Below the pieces are notes generated by a model. The model had not been told where the DNA came from and did no database searches. It saw only the letters and a list, made by a program, of their open reading frames with translations. Shown one piece after another: positions 47,751-56,118 of a stretch of DNA of 64,000 nt. Source of the DNA: Enterococcus alishanensis (GTDB taxonomy: Bacteria; Bacillota; Bacilli; Lactobacillales; Enterococcaceae). A program made the translations under genes and the position numbers. Numbering within the stretch: position 1 is the first letter of the stretch; each line of letters starts with the position of its first letter. Where the stretch lies: assembly GCF_019218635.1 (NCBI RefSeq), contig NZ_JAHUZB010000002.1:310001-374000 (forward strand), written 5' to 3'.

Positions 47751-48257
47751 ATGGAGGAGCAAAAAATTCAATATCAAAAGAAAAAAATGATGCTTAAGAA
47801 TTTTAGATTTAATCGTTTTTTACTTTTGAGGTATGTTTTGGCGCTGTTTTTCTTTTCAAATTTATATTGGGGATTAGCATTGTTTATGTCCAATCGGGTG
47901 TATTCATTAGTACCTTTTGGATTGTTAATATTTTCAATATTAGCAATTGTTGAACACGCTAAATTATATGGCTTTATTTCAGATAAGTTACACAATCAAT
48001 TGGACAATCATTTACGATATCAAAAAATTCAAATATTGATTAATGTTATCCTGATTATTACACTACCTTTAAAAAAAATTCAATCGCAATTATTTCCATT
48101 TATGAATAGCAGCTTTTCTGTGAAAATTACTTTATGGTTGGTTTTTTTTGTTGGGATCACGCTATCTGTGATTGTGATCCAAATGATAAATAAAATATAT
48201 ACCCAAAAAGATAAGTATTATAAATATATTCAAATTATTGAAAAAAATAATGTATAG
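47751..48257 (+). CDS. PTS-operon-associated small membrane protein
   Basis: A 168-residue protein; ATG 47751 is preferred over GTG 47745 because GAGGTG (47740-47745) lies 5 bases upstream. A basic N-terminus (QKKKMMLKNFRFNRFLLLRY) precedes four predicted transmembrane helices arranged as two hairpins, at about 25-45, 50-70, 95-115 and 125-145. Similar uncharacterised membrane proteins occur in cellobiose-type PTS operons of Firmicutes (recalled). No catalytic motif. It may assist IIC or sense its state; that is a guess. Confidence 0.75.
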   Translation: MEEQKIQYQKKKMMLKNFRFNRFLLLRYVLALFFFSNLYWGLALFMSNRVYSLVPFGLLIFSILAIVEHAKLYGFISDKLHNQLDNHLRYQKIQILINVILIITLPLKKIQSQLFPFMNSSFSVKITLWLVFFVGITLSVIVIQMINKIYTQKDKYYKYIQIIEKNNV

Positions 48258-48275
48258 AAGGAGTGTGAAATCATT

Positions 48276-49619
48276 ATGGAAGATTCAAGTAATAAGTTTT
48301 TTAGCTTTTTTGAAAAAACTTTGATGGAACCAATGGGGAAATTGGCACAATTCAAAATTGTTCGAGCTATCATGGGTGCCGGATTAAGTGCAATTCCTTT
48401 CACAATTGTTGGGTCAATGTTTTTGGTCTTTAATATTTTACCATTGACTTTTCCTTCTTTAGAAGGAATATTTAATGCAACATTTTTTAAAATCAGTGAT
48501 TTATATATGCTAGCTAATAGTGCGACAATGGGCATATTAAGTTTGTACTTTTGTGTGGCTTTAGGCTATGAGTATACTAAAATTATTGCTGAAGAAGAAG
48601 AATTAAATATGACACCGATCAGTGGTGCCTTATTAGCGATGTTTGCTTTCTTTTTATCAATTCCACAACTGATAAATGACGGAGGACAAATTACTCGCTT
48701 AACGAATATAGATGATTTGATTATCAATGGTTGGGCGATGGGGAATGATGGTGTTACTCGATTAGGTACTATTGGTATTTTCACGGGAATTGTCATGGCT
48801 GTTATTGCTGTTCAATTGTATCGATTATGTGTGACGAAGAACTGGGTAATTAAAATGCCAGATTCAGTTCCAGAAGGTGTTACTCGTGCCTTCACGGCGC
48901 TAATTCCAGCTTTTGTAGTAGCTTTTGTTGTTTTAATAATTATTGGGATTTTAACTGTTTTTAATACAGATATCTTCCAAATGATAGCGATACCATTTAG
49001 TTTTGTAACAAAATTAACTAATAGTTGGTTAGGTATAATTGCTATTTATTTTTTAGTCCACGCATTATGGTTAGTAGGAATTCATGGGGCTAATATAATT
49101 TTCCCGTTAATTTCACCAATTCTTTTAAGTAACTTATCGGCTAATACAGAAGGAGCACATATTCCACTAGCTGGAGAATTTAACAACGCTTTTGTAACTA
49201 TAGGAGGATCAGGTGCAACCCTCGGTTTATGTTTATTTTTGGTATATATGGCAAAGTCTGAACAACTAAAAGTTTTAGGGAAAGCCTCACTAGTTCCTGT
49301 GTTTTTCAATATTAATGAGCCTTTGATTTTTGGTATTCCATTAATCTATAATCTGTATTTAGCTATTCCATTTTTCTTAGCACCCATGGCATCCGCTAGC
49401 ATTGGATATTTTGCTATAAAATTTGAAATGATTCAACCAATTATTGCAAACATGCCTTGGCCATCCCCTGTTGGTATTGGTGCATTTATTAGTACTGGAG
49501 GAGATTGGAAAGCTGCTGTTGTAGCGCTCATTTGTGCATTAGTTGCATTTTTGATTTATTTACCTTTTGCCCGTTTCTATGATCAAAAATTAGTGAAACA
49601 AGAAAAAAGAGAAATGTAA
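48276..49619 (+). CDS. PTS lactose/cellobiose-class enzyme IIC
   Basis: A 447-residue permease with about ten transmembrane segments of the Lac/Cel (PTS_EIIC, chitobiose-type) family. Typical blocks: KIVRAIMGAGLSAIPFTIVGSMF near the N-terminus, HALWLVGIHGANI in the middle and the substrate-site loop VFFNINEPLIFGIPLIYN with its conserved Asn-Glu-Pro. GGAG at 48260-48263 is 12 bases before ATG 48276, slightly far. It completes a full IIA-IIB-IIC set. No 6-phospho-glycosidase gene accompanies it. Confidence 0.93.
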   Translation: MEDSSNKFFSFFEKTLMEPMGKLAQFKIVRAIMGAGLSAIPFTIVGSMFLVFNILPLTFPSLEGIFNATFFKISDLYMLANSATMGILSLYFCVALGYEYTKIIAEEEELNMTPISGALLAMFAFFLSIPQLINDGGQITRLTNIDDLIINGWAMGNDGVTRLGTIGIFTGIVMAVIAVQLYRLCVTKNWVIKMPDSVPEGVTRAFTALIPAFVVAFVVLIIIGILTVFNTDIFQMIAIPFSFVTKLTNSWLGIIAIYFLVHALWLVGIHGANIIFPLISPILLSNLSANTEGAHIPLAGEFNNAFVTIGGSGATLGLCLFLVYMAKSEQLKVLGKASLVPVFFNINEPLIFGIPLIYNLYLAIPFFLAPMASASIGYFAIKFEMIQPIIANMPWPSPVGIGAFISTGGDWKAAVVALICALVAFLIYLPFARFYDQKLVKQEKREM

Positions 49620-49677
49620 TGTAAATCGATATTATTCAACACAATGAATAATATTATTATGAATAGGAATGAAAAAT

Positions 49678-51363
49678 ATGAATAGAAAACTAAAAAGAAT
49701 TATTGTTGCCTCACTTTTTACAGGAATATTGGTGGGAACGGAAACAACAAATTTTTTGACTATTAATCAAGAGACGGCTCAAGCCGCAGTTATTGGTGGC
49801 AATATCAATGAAAAAACAATATTAACTACTGATTTTCAGCAGATTAAAAATATTGGTGCAAATTATGGACAATTCGTAGTAGAAAATTCAGCACTTGCAG
49901 AGTTTCAATTATTATTGAAAGGAAATAAAACGGCAGCTATTAAGATTCCTGATGAATTAAAAGGATATGTTTCACTAACAGCTGATGCACAAGTGACAGT
50001 TCAAATGGGACTCGATTTATCAGAAAATGTAAAATTGATAAAGGATCTGCTGACTGAGTCAAATAAGGCATTAGTGACTTTATCACAACTAATTGATGAT
50101 CAATCTTTACTTGGATTTAGCATTAATGCAGAGGAGGTTTATACAGCATTAGATGCTGTAAATCAGTTAGTGAATGTAGATTTGGTCCAATCTTCTTCAA
50201 AAGTTGTAATCAGTGATGATGGAGCAGTTCTGAATGCAGAGTTCAATGAAGCAACAATAAAATTGTTAGCTACTAAAGTTTATGAAATTGTTTCCCACTT
50301 GAAGTCGGCAATTAGTACTTTTGAAATGCAGGGGGCATCTAGACCTGTGTTAGTTCCTGTAATAAATATTGCACTATTACCTGTAAAAATGATTGTAAAT
50401 GCTTATTTGGATCAATTTCCTAATCAGATAAATATGGTGCCTGAATTTGTGAAATTGCTAGGTGATGCGGCAATTTTAAAATCTTCTAAAATAATTTTCC
50501 CTGTAAGTTTAAATCTCGACAAAAATTGGTTTAAAAATAATGCACCAAATGGACTTGTAACTGAAGTCTTTGCCTCAATAGATGAATCTAATCTAATTTC
50601 AATCAATCTTTTTGAGAAGCAGGGAAATAATATCATACCACTAGTTTTTTCTGATATTATTGCTCCAAACGTTCCAATTGTTAGTAATATTAATGCTGAA
50701 AAAGATGGATTTTCTTTTGACATAACTGCTGAATCAGGTTCTATTATTACTGTCTACAATAACGAAGATACGATACTTACAAGTTCAAATTCTGTCCCGG
50801 GAACAGCGGATGGTAAAACTGCAGGAAAAATTTCCTTGGATGTAAAAGCAGATCCCGGAAGTAAATTGGTTGTGAAAGCAACAGATAAATCAGGAAATGA
50901 AAGTATGCCGTTAGAATTTTATTTACCAACTAAATCTGATAAAAATATTCCTTTATATCGTGCATATAATCCAAACTCAGGGGAGCATCTATATACAAAA
51001 GATAAAACTGAGTTAAACGATTTAATATCGAATGGTTGGATGGATGAAGATATCGCATGGATAACACCTTCTGAAGGTGTTATTGTGTATCGTTCATATA
51101 ACCCAAATTCAGGAGAGCACTTTTACACAAAAGATTTAGATGAATTTGAGAGAATTATAGAACAAGGTTGGGAAAATGAAGGGATTGGTTTTTATTCAAA
51201 CATTGACAAAGACCAAAATAATTCTATTTATCGAGTATTTAATCCTAATGCTAGTGGTCCTGGATCACATCACTTTACTAGTTCTATAGAAGAGAGGAAC
51301 AATCTTATACTAAGGGGGTGGACTGACGAAAAAGAAGCGTTTTATAGTATTATCGAAAATTAA
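49678..51363 (+). CDS. Secreted Ig-like/DUF5648 repeat protein, probable adhesin
   Basis: A 561-residue exported protein; ATG 49678 is 9 bases after AGGA, whereas ATG 49669 directly abuts that site. Signal peptide about 1-36 (AQA|AV). Residues about 40-330 form an alpha-rich region I do not recognise; an Ig-like bacterial domain follows (about 330-420, VPIVSNINAEKDGFSFDI ... VKATDKSGNE). The final 138 residues are three DUF5648 repeats (YRAYNPNSGEHLYT, YRSYNPNSGEHFYT, YRVFNPNA...HHFTS). No LPXTG motif. It follows the PTS IIC gene by 58 bases without a visible terminator, so it may be co-transcribed with the PTS operon. The repeat module links it to the secreted hydrolases upstream. Confidence 0.75.
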   Translation: MNRKLKRIIVASLFTGILVGTETTNFLTINQETAQAAVIGGNINEKTILTTDFQQIKNIGANYGQFVVENSALAEFQLLLKGNKTAAIKIPDELKGYVSLTADAQVTVQMGLDLSENVKLIKDLLTESNKALVTLSQLIDDQSLLGFSINAEEVYTALDAVNQLVNVDLVQSSSKVVISDDGAVLNAEFNEATIKLLATKVYEIVSHLKSAISTFEMQGASRPVLVPVINIALLPVKMIVNAYLDQFPNQINMVPEFVKLLGDAAILKSSKIIFPVSLNLDKNWFKNNAPNGLVTEVFASIDESNLISINLFEKQGNNIIPLVFSDIIAPNVPIVSNINAEKDGFSFDITAESGSIITVYNNEDTILTSSNSVPGTADGKTAGKISLDVKADPGSKLVVKATDKSGNESMPLEFYLPTKSDKNIPLYRAYNPNSGEHLYTKDKTELNDLISNGWMDEDIAWITPSEGVIVYRSYNPNSGEHFYTKDLDEFERIIEQGWENEGIGFYSNIDKDQNNSIYRVFNPNASGPGSHHFTSSIEERNNLILRGWTDEKEAFYSIIEN

Positions 51364-51644
51364 TTTTCAGTTATTATTATAAAAAGTAGATATAAATAAT
51401 TATATTTATAAATTAATGTGTTTCAATGGAGTTAATGGTGATAATGATAGATCAATATATTTTTAAATGAAAAATATTACTTCCCTTAATTTTTAGATCA
51501 GTGTTAATCCAAAAATTTTTTTGGATAAAAGTTGATTTTAGCAACGAGTCAAATTCTACCTTTGTAATTCTTTAAAATATGATTGAATCATTTATTATTG
51601 ATTAACTTTTGAGAATAAATTCTAGCAATTAATTTTGTTAGAGG

Positions 51645-51679
51645 AGGCTGTAGACAAATTTTTGTCTGCAGCCTTTTCA
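51645..51679 (+). terminator. Hairpin, terminator-like
   Basis: AGGCTGTAGACAAA pairs with TTTGTCTGCAGCCT (one G-U) with a 2-base loop and a short T tail. It lies 280 bases after the DUF5648 gene and 125 bases before the transposase relic. It could terminate the operon or be a subterminal hairpin of the decayed IS element. The rest of 51364-51981 is AT-rich with no other gene. Confidence 0.6.
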
Positions 51680-51800
51680 TTTATTGGTCCTAAAAAGCCG
51701 AGTTTCGTATGGACTTTGCTTAAAATAAAAAAACATATGCTGTGCAGGTAGAAACCATTGGTTATACAAAAAATATCATTCTTACAACTCAAATATTATA

Positions 51801-51955
51801 CGACATACAAAATGGATGAGTGAATATCACATTATTTTTACTTCAAGATTAGACCGAAAATAATTTACAATTAATTGAGAAAAAAACTAAAATAATAAAA
51901 AAGATATATCCCAATTTTACACAAATGCTCATGATCTGAAGAATTGATATAAGTG
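51801..51955 (+). pseudogene. Relic of an IS200/IS605-family transposase (TnpA N-terminus)
   Basis: Frame one reads RHTKWMSEYHIIFTSR (51801-51848), matching the conserved TnpA start (HTKWMCKYHIVFTPKYRRK in many members, from memory). After a frameshift, the frame from 51851 continues RPKIIYN-stop-LRKKLK, matching RRKIIYNQYRSSL at the expected place, and later ILHKCS-stop-SEELI fits the following helix. Two frames and several stops show a dead fragment; the catalytic HUH and tyrosine parts are absent. The relic ends about 25 bases before the xylR stop codon. Confidence 0.72.
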
Positions 51956-51981
51956 TCGTTTTTAAATAATTTAAAAATTTG

Positions 51982-53142
51982 TTATTCTAATTCAATTAGT
52001 TTCAATTCTTCAATATTTAAAAAATGTTGTGCCGCGTATGCAACACCACCGTAAAGAACGGGATTCCATTCGATGGGGCTATTTATTATTTTGATATTCT
52101 TAGAAAATCGATTGGTTAAGTGTTCGTTGATCAAAGTAATCATATCCGGAATCTTTTTGGTTAAAGCACTATTGAAGATTACCAACTGCGGGGCGTACAT
52201 CATTATCACATTATTTACTCCTACAGCTAAAAGAGAGGCATACTTTTGAACAAGAAGTCTAACTTCCTCGTCATTACTATCATATAAATCTTTCATGATT
52301 TCAGAATTTACTATGTCTAGATTTTTAATTTCCTTCGTTTCATCATAAATCTTTTTTGTTGAACAGTATTGATCAAAACAACCTCGGTTTCCACATGGAC
52401 ACTGACGCCCCTCGGGAAATAAAATCATGTGCCCAATTTCTCCGGCATTCCCATTATTACCAACCTCTAAGCGACCTCTTTTAACAATTCCAGCACCAAT
52501 TCCTCTATGTAAGCTAATTGAAATTAAACTTTCAAAGTCAGATGAAAAAGTGTACTCTCCTAAAGCCGATAAATTTGCTTCATTCTCAATATAAATAGGA
52601 AATGAATACTTACTATTTAATATATCGTAAAGATCAATATTACTTAAATCATAGTAAGGAGTAAAAATAAGCTTGTTTTTAAAAACTTGGCCCTGTATAC
52701 CGATAGTCATACCTACAATTCCGTGCGGTGTTTTAGGTAAATTTGCTTCAAATTGAACAACAATTTCATCGATAATTGTCTGTATATTTTCAGAAGTAAC
52801 TAACAGATTTTTTCTCTGAACTCTACCAACTTCACTGCCATCTACATAAGTTAAGATAGCATCCACATAATTAAAGCCTAAATCTATAGCAATTAATAAA
52901 GCAGACTTTTTGTTAAAAGTAAGAAGAATGGGTTTTCTGCCACCTAAAGTGGAGGCTTCTCCCGTACCTACTTCATGAATGAGATGTTCATCAATTAGTT
53001 TTTTTGTGATAGAAGAAACAGATGCCTTATTTAACGCTGAAATTTCAGATAGACTTGCGCGAGAAATTTTTTTGTTTTTTATAATGTAATTTAAAATGTT
53101 AGCTTCATTCTGTTCTCGAATCGTATATTTACTGGATATCAT
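51982..53142 (-). CDS. xylR: Xylose-responsive transcriptional repressor (ROK family)
   Basis: A 386-residue repressor, ATG 53142 with AAGGAG 10 bases upstream. N-terminal winged helix (about 15-75, ISRASLSEISALNKASVSSI), then the ROK sugar-kinase-like domain: AIDLGFNYVDAILTYVDG, RGIGAGIVKRG, the EIGHMILFPEG sugar-site motif and the zinc-binding cysteines CPCGNRGCFDQYC. It is divergent from xylA with a 158-base shared control region, the arrangement of xyl loci in Bacillus and lactobacilli. Binding of xylose to the ROK domain should release the operator. Confidence 0.92.
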   Translation of the reverse strand: MISSKYTIREQNEANILNYIIKNKKISRASLSEISALNKASVSSITKKLIDEHLIHEVGTGEASTLGGRKPILLTFNKKSALLIAIDLGFNYVDAILTYVDGSEVGRVQRKNLLVTSENIQTIIDEIVVQFEANLPKTPHGIVGMTIGIQGQVFKNKLIFTPYYDLSNIDLYDILNSKYSFPIYIENEANLSALGEYTFSSDFESLISISLHRGIGAGIVKRGRLEVGNNGNAGEIGHMILFPEGRQCPCGNRGCFDQYCSTKKIYDETKEIKNLDIVNSEIMKDLYDSNDEEVRLLVQKYASLLAVGVNNVIMMYAPQLVIFNSALTKKIPDMITLINEHLTNRFSKNIKIINSPIEWNPVLYGGVAYAAQHFLNIEELKLIELE

Positions 53143-53174
53143 TTTAAATAAACTCCTTTATTTTCGATAATTCT

Positions 53175-53258
53175 ATTATACTTTTTTTGAAAGCGGTTGA
53201 CATTTATTTTTAAATGTTTTATAGTTTCCTTGTAAGTTAGTTTATCGTACTAACTAAC
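53175..53258. promoter_or_regulatory. Divergent xylR-xylA control region with promoters and XylR operator
   Basis: Plus strand: -35 TTGACA (53197-53202), exactly 17 bases, -10 TATAGT (53220-53225). An inverted repeat GTTAGTT-N9-AACTAAC (53236-53258) covers the expected transcription start and resembles the TTAGTTT...AAACTAA XylR operators of Bacillus. A cre-like TGAAAGCGGTTGACA (53188-53202) overlaps the -35 but has one extra base against the consensus. Minus strand: TATAAT (53180-53175) is a good -10 for xylR, with a weak -35. Confidence 0.78.
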
Positions 53259-53300
53259 TAAAATCAAGTACATCAACTATGAGAAATTGGAGGTAGCAAG

Positions 53301-54608
53301 ATGAGTTTTTTCCCAAATGTAAAACAAGTGCAATATGAAGGTGTAAATAGTAAAAATAAGTACGCATTTCGCCATTACAATCCCGATGAAATTATTTTAG
53401 GGAAAACAATGAAAGCGCATTTAAGATTTGCTGTAGCTTATTGGCATACTATGACACAGGATGGATCAGATCCTTTTGGTGATGCAATTAACATACGTGA
53501 CTGGCAAGCAGATTCACCTATGGAAGTTGCCAAGAAGAGAGTAGATGCTTTTTTTGAAATTTTAGAAAAATTAGATGTTGACTATTTCTGTTTTCATGAT
53601 GTCGATATTGCACCTCAAGGAGATTCTTTAGAGGAATTTTTCCAGAATGTTGATACAATTACGGATTTAATTAAAGAGAAAATGGATCAAACTGGAAAAA
53701 AACTTTTATGGAATACCGCTAATATGTTTTCGCATCCACACTTTACAAACGGTGCTGGCTCAACTAACAATGCCGAAGTTTATGCAATCGCGGCAGCGCA
53801 AGTAAAAAAAGGAATTGATATAAGTAAAAAACTTAATGGAGCAAACTATGTATTCTGGGGTGGCAGAGAAGGTTACGAGTCATTACTTAATACAGATATG
53901 AAGTTTGAGCAGGAGAATATCGCACGACTATTCAAAATGTCAGTTGCCTATGCGGAAAAAATTGGATATAAACCACAGTTTTTAATTGAGCCAAAACCAA
54001 AAGAGCCTTCAAAACATCAATATGATTTTGATGCTGCTACAACGATGGCTTTCATTCAAAAATATCATTTAGAAAATGATTTTAAGTTAAATCTTGAAGC
54101 CAACCACGCAACGTTAGCAGGACATACCTTTGAGCATGAGTTAAATGTTGCACGGGTGTATGAGGCGCTGGGTTCGATTGATGCAAATCAAGGAGATTTG
54201 CTACTAGGCTGGGATACAGATGAATTTCCGACTAATATTTATGACACGACATTAACGATGTATGAGTTATTAGAAAACGGTGGAATTGCACCTGGCGGTA
54301 TTAACTTTGATGCAAAAGTAAGACGTTCATCATTTGAAATGGAAGATTTATTATTAGCTCATATAGCTGGTATGGACACATATGCTAGAGGACTAAAAGC
54401 CGCTGCTAGACTAAAATCAGATGGCTTCTTTAATCAATTGAAGGCAGAACGCTATCAAAGCTTCAAATCAGATTTAGGAAAAAGTATTTTGGCAGACAAG
54501 GAGAGTCTGGACAGTCTAGCGGAATATGCAATGAAACACGATACGGTCAACTTAGAGTCAGGTCATCTTGAATATGTGAAGTCATTATTAAATGACTATT
54601 TAGTATAG
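53301..54608 (+). CDS. xylA: Xylose isomerase
   Basis: The 435-residue TIM-barrel metalloenzyme converts D-xylose to D-xylulose in the cytosol. ATG 53301 follows GGAGG. Motifs: AYWHTMTQDGSDPFG, the catalytic His in YFCFHDVDIAPQGD, FWGGREGYES, the metal and substrate Glu/Lys in IEPKPKEPSKHQYD, and LLGWDTDEFPTN. Length fits class II isomerases. First gene of the xyl transcription unit. Confidence 0.97.
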   Translation: MSFFPNVKQVQYEGVNSKNKYAFRHYNPDEIILGKTMKAHLRFAVAYWHTMTQDGSDPFGDAINIRDWQADSPMEVAKKRVDAFFEILEKLDVDYFCFHDVDIAPQGDSLEEFFQNVDTITDLIKEKMDQTGKKLLWNTANMFSHPHFTNGAGSTNNAEVYAIAAAQVKKGIDISKKLNGANYVFWGGREGYESLLNTDMKFEQENIARLFKMSVAYAEKIGYKPQFLIEPKPKEPSKHQYDFDAATTMAFIQKYHLENDFKLNLEANHATLAGHTFEHELNVARVYEALGSIDANQGDLLLGWDTDEFPTNIYDTTLTMYELLENGGIAPGGINFDAKVRRSSFEMEDLLLAHIAGMDTYARGLKAAARLKSDGFFNQLKAERYQSFKSDLGKSILADKESLDSLAEYAMKHDTVNLESGHLEYVKSLLNDYLV

Positions 54609-54616
54609 GTGAAATT

Positions 54617-56098
54617 ATGGAGTATGTTTTAGGAATAGATTTAGGAACCAGCAGTTTAAAAGGAATTGTAATGAATCAGGAGGGTAGTGTTGAAGAGACA
54701 GCCTCGACAAACTATGTCACATTTCATCCGCAATCTGGTTTTAGCGAACAAGACCCCAAAGTCTGGATAGAAGCTTTCCATGAAGTTTTAACGGAATTGT
54801 TGGCAAAGAAACCGGCTCTAAAGGAAAATCTTGTTGGTATAAGTTTTTCGGGACAAATGCATAGTTTAGTCGTACTAGATGAACAGAATCAGGTACTAAG
54901 AAATGCTATCTTGTGGAATGATGTCCGTACGACAGAACAAACACAAAAAATTACTGAATATTTTGGTGATGAGCTATTAAAAATCACTAAAAATATTGCT
55001 TTAGAAGGATTTACATTACCCAAAATACTTTGGATTCAGGAACATGAACCAGATGCTTGGCTAAAAGTCAGACATTTATTGTTACCGAAGGACTATTTAA
55101 ATTATCACCTTACTGACAAAATAACGACAGATTATTCTGATGTAGCGGGAACATTATTGTTAGATATGCAAAAAAAAGAATGGTCTACAGAAATACTAAA
55201 AGAATTTAATATTCCAAGGGAGTACCTACCAGATTTAAAAGAGTCTAATGATCAAACTGGAATACTTAACCATGAGATAAAACAAAAATATGGATTTGAA
55301 AGAGAGATAAAGGTATTTGCCGGAGGTGCTGACAATGCATGTGGTGCCGCTGCCTCAGGAATTTTTGACGAAGAAATGGCCATGTTAAGTATTGGAACTT
55401 CTGGGGTATTCTTATCGTTTGAAAAAAATGTTACTTCAGATTACAACGGCAAACTACATTTATTTAGTCATGTATTTAAAAATGGGTATTATTCGATGGG
55501 TGTCACTTTGGCAGCAGGAGATAGTTTAAGTTGGTATAAAAATACTTTTGCAATAGACAGTACTTTTGATGAGTTAATTAGTGAAATTCCAACAAGTTCT
55601 GAAGGATTATATTTTACTCCTTATATTTCTGGAGAACGTACACCCTATGCTGATAGTAAGATTCGTGGGAGCTTTATTGGGATAGATACTAGACACCAAA
55701 GAGGGCATTTCACAAGAGCAGTATTGGAAGGAATTGTCTATTCATTAAAGGACATACAAGTATTAATGAGAAATGTTAGTAAGAAATCTTTCACTAAAAT
55801 AGTATCTGTTGGTGGAGGAGCTAAAAGTTCCTCGTGGTTACAAATTCAAGCGGATATTTTAAATATCCCGATTGTCTGTTTGAAAACCGAGATGGGCCCT
55901 GGATTTGGTGCTGCAATGATAGCTGCAGTTGGTATAGGCTGGTACGACAGTATTATCGATTGCGGAGAAAAAATAATTGAATATACAGAACCTATTTATC
56001 CAATTGAAGAAAATGTAAAGAGATATAAAAAATTATATTCTATTTATCAACAAATTTATCCGGCAACTCGTTCAATTTGTCATATGAGTAGAAATTAG
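54617..56098 (+). CDS. xylB: Xylulokinase
   Basis: The 493-residue FGGY-family kinase phosphorylates D-xylulose to xylulose-5-phosphate for the phosphoketolase or pentose-phosphate route. ATG 54617, 8 bases after the xylA stop, with AGGTG upstream. Motifs: N-terminal phosphate loop VLGIDLGTSSLKG, GISFSGQMHSLV, AILWNDVRT, the catalytic Asp in FAGGADNACGAAASG, and VSVGGGAKSSSWLQIQADI. Normal length. Confidence 0.96.
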   Translation: MEYVLGIDLGTSSLKGIVMNQEGSVEETASTNYVTFHPQSGFSEQDPKVWIEAFHEVLTELLAKKPALKENLVGISFSGQMHSLVVLDEQNQVLRNAILWNDVRTTEQTQKITEYFGDELLKITKNIALEGFTLPKILWIQEHEPDAWLKVRHLLLPKDYLNYHLTDKITTDYSDVAGTLLLDMQKKEWSTEILKEFNIPREYLPDLKESNDQTGILNHEIKQKYGFEREIKVFAGGADNACGAAASGIFDEEMAMLSIGTSGVFLSFEKNVTSDYNGKLHLFSHVFKNGYYSMGVTLAAGDSLSWYKNTFAIDSTFDELISEIPTSSEGLYFTPYISGERTPYADSKIRGSFIGIDTRHQRGHFTRAVLEGIVYSLKDIQVLMRNVSKKSFTKIVSVGGGAKSSSWLQIQADILNIPIVCLKTEMGPGFGAAMIAAVGIGWYDSIIDCGEKIIEYTEPIYPIEENVKRYKKLYSIYQQIYPATRSICHMSRN

Positions 56099-56118
56099 TA
56101 GCAGGAAGAAGTGATGAT

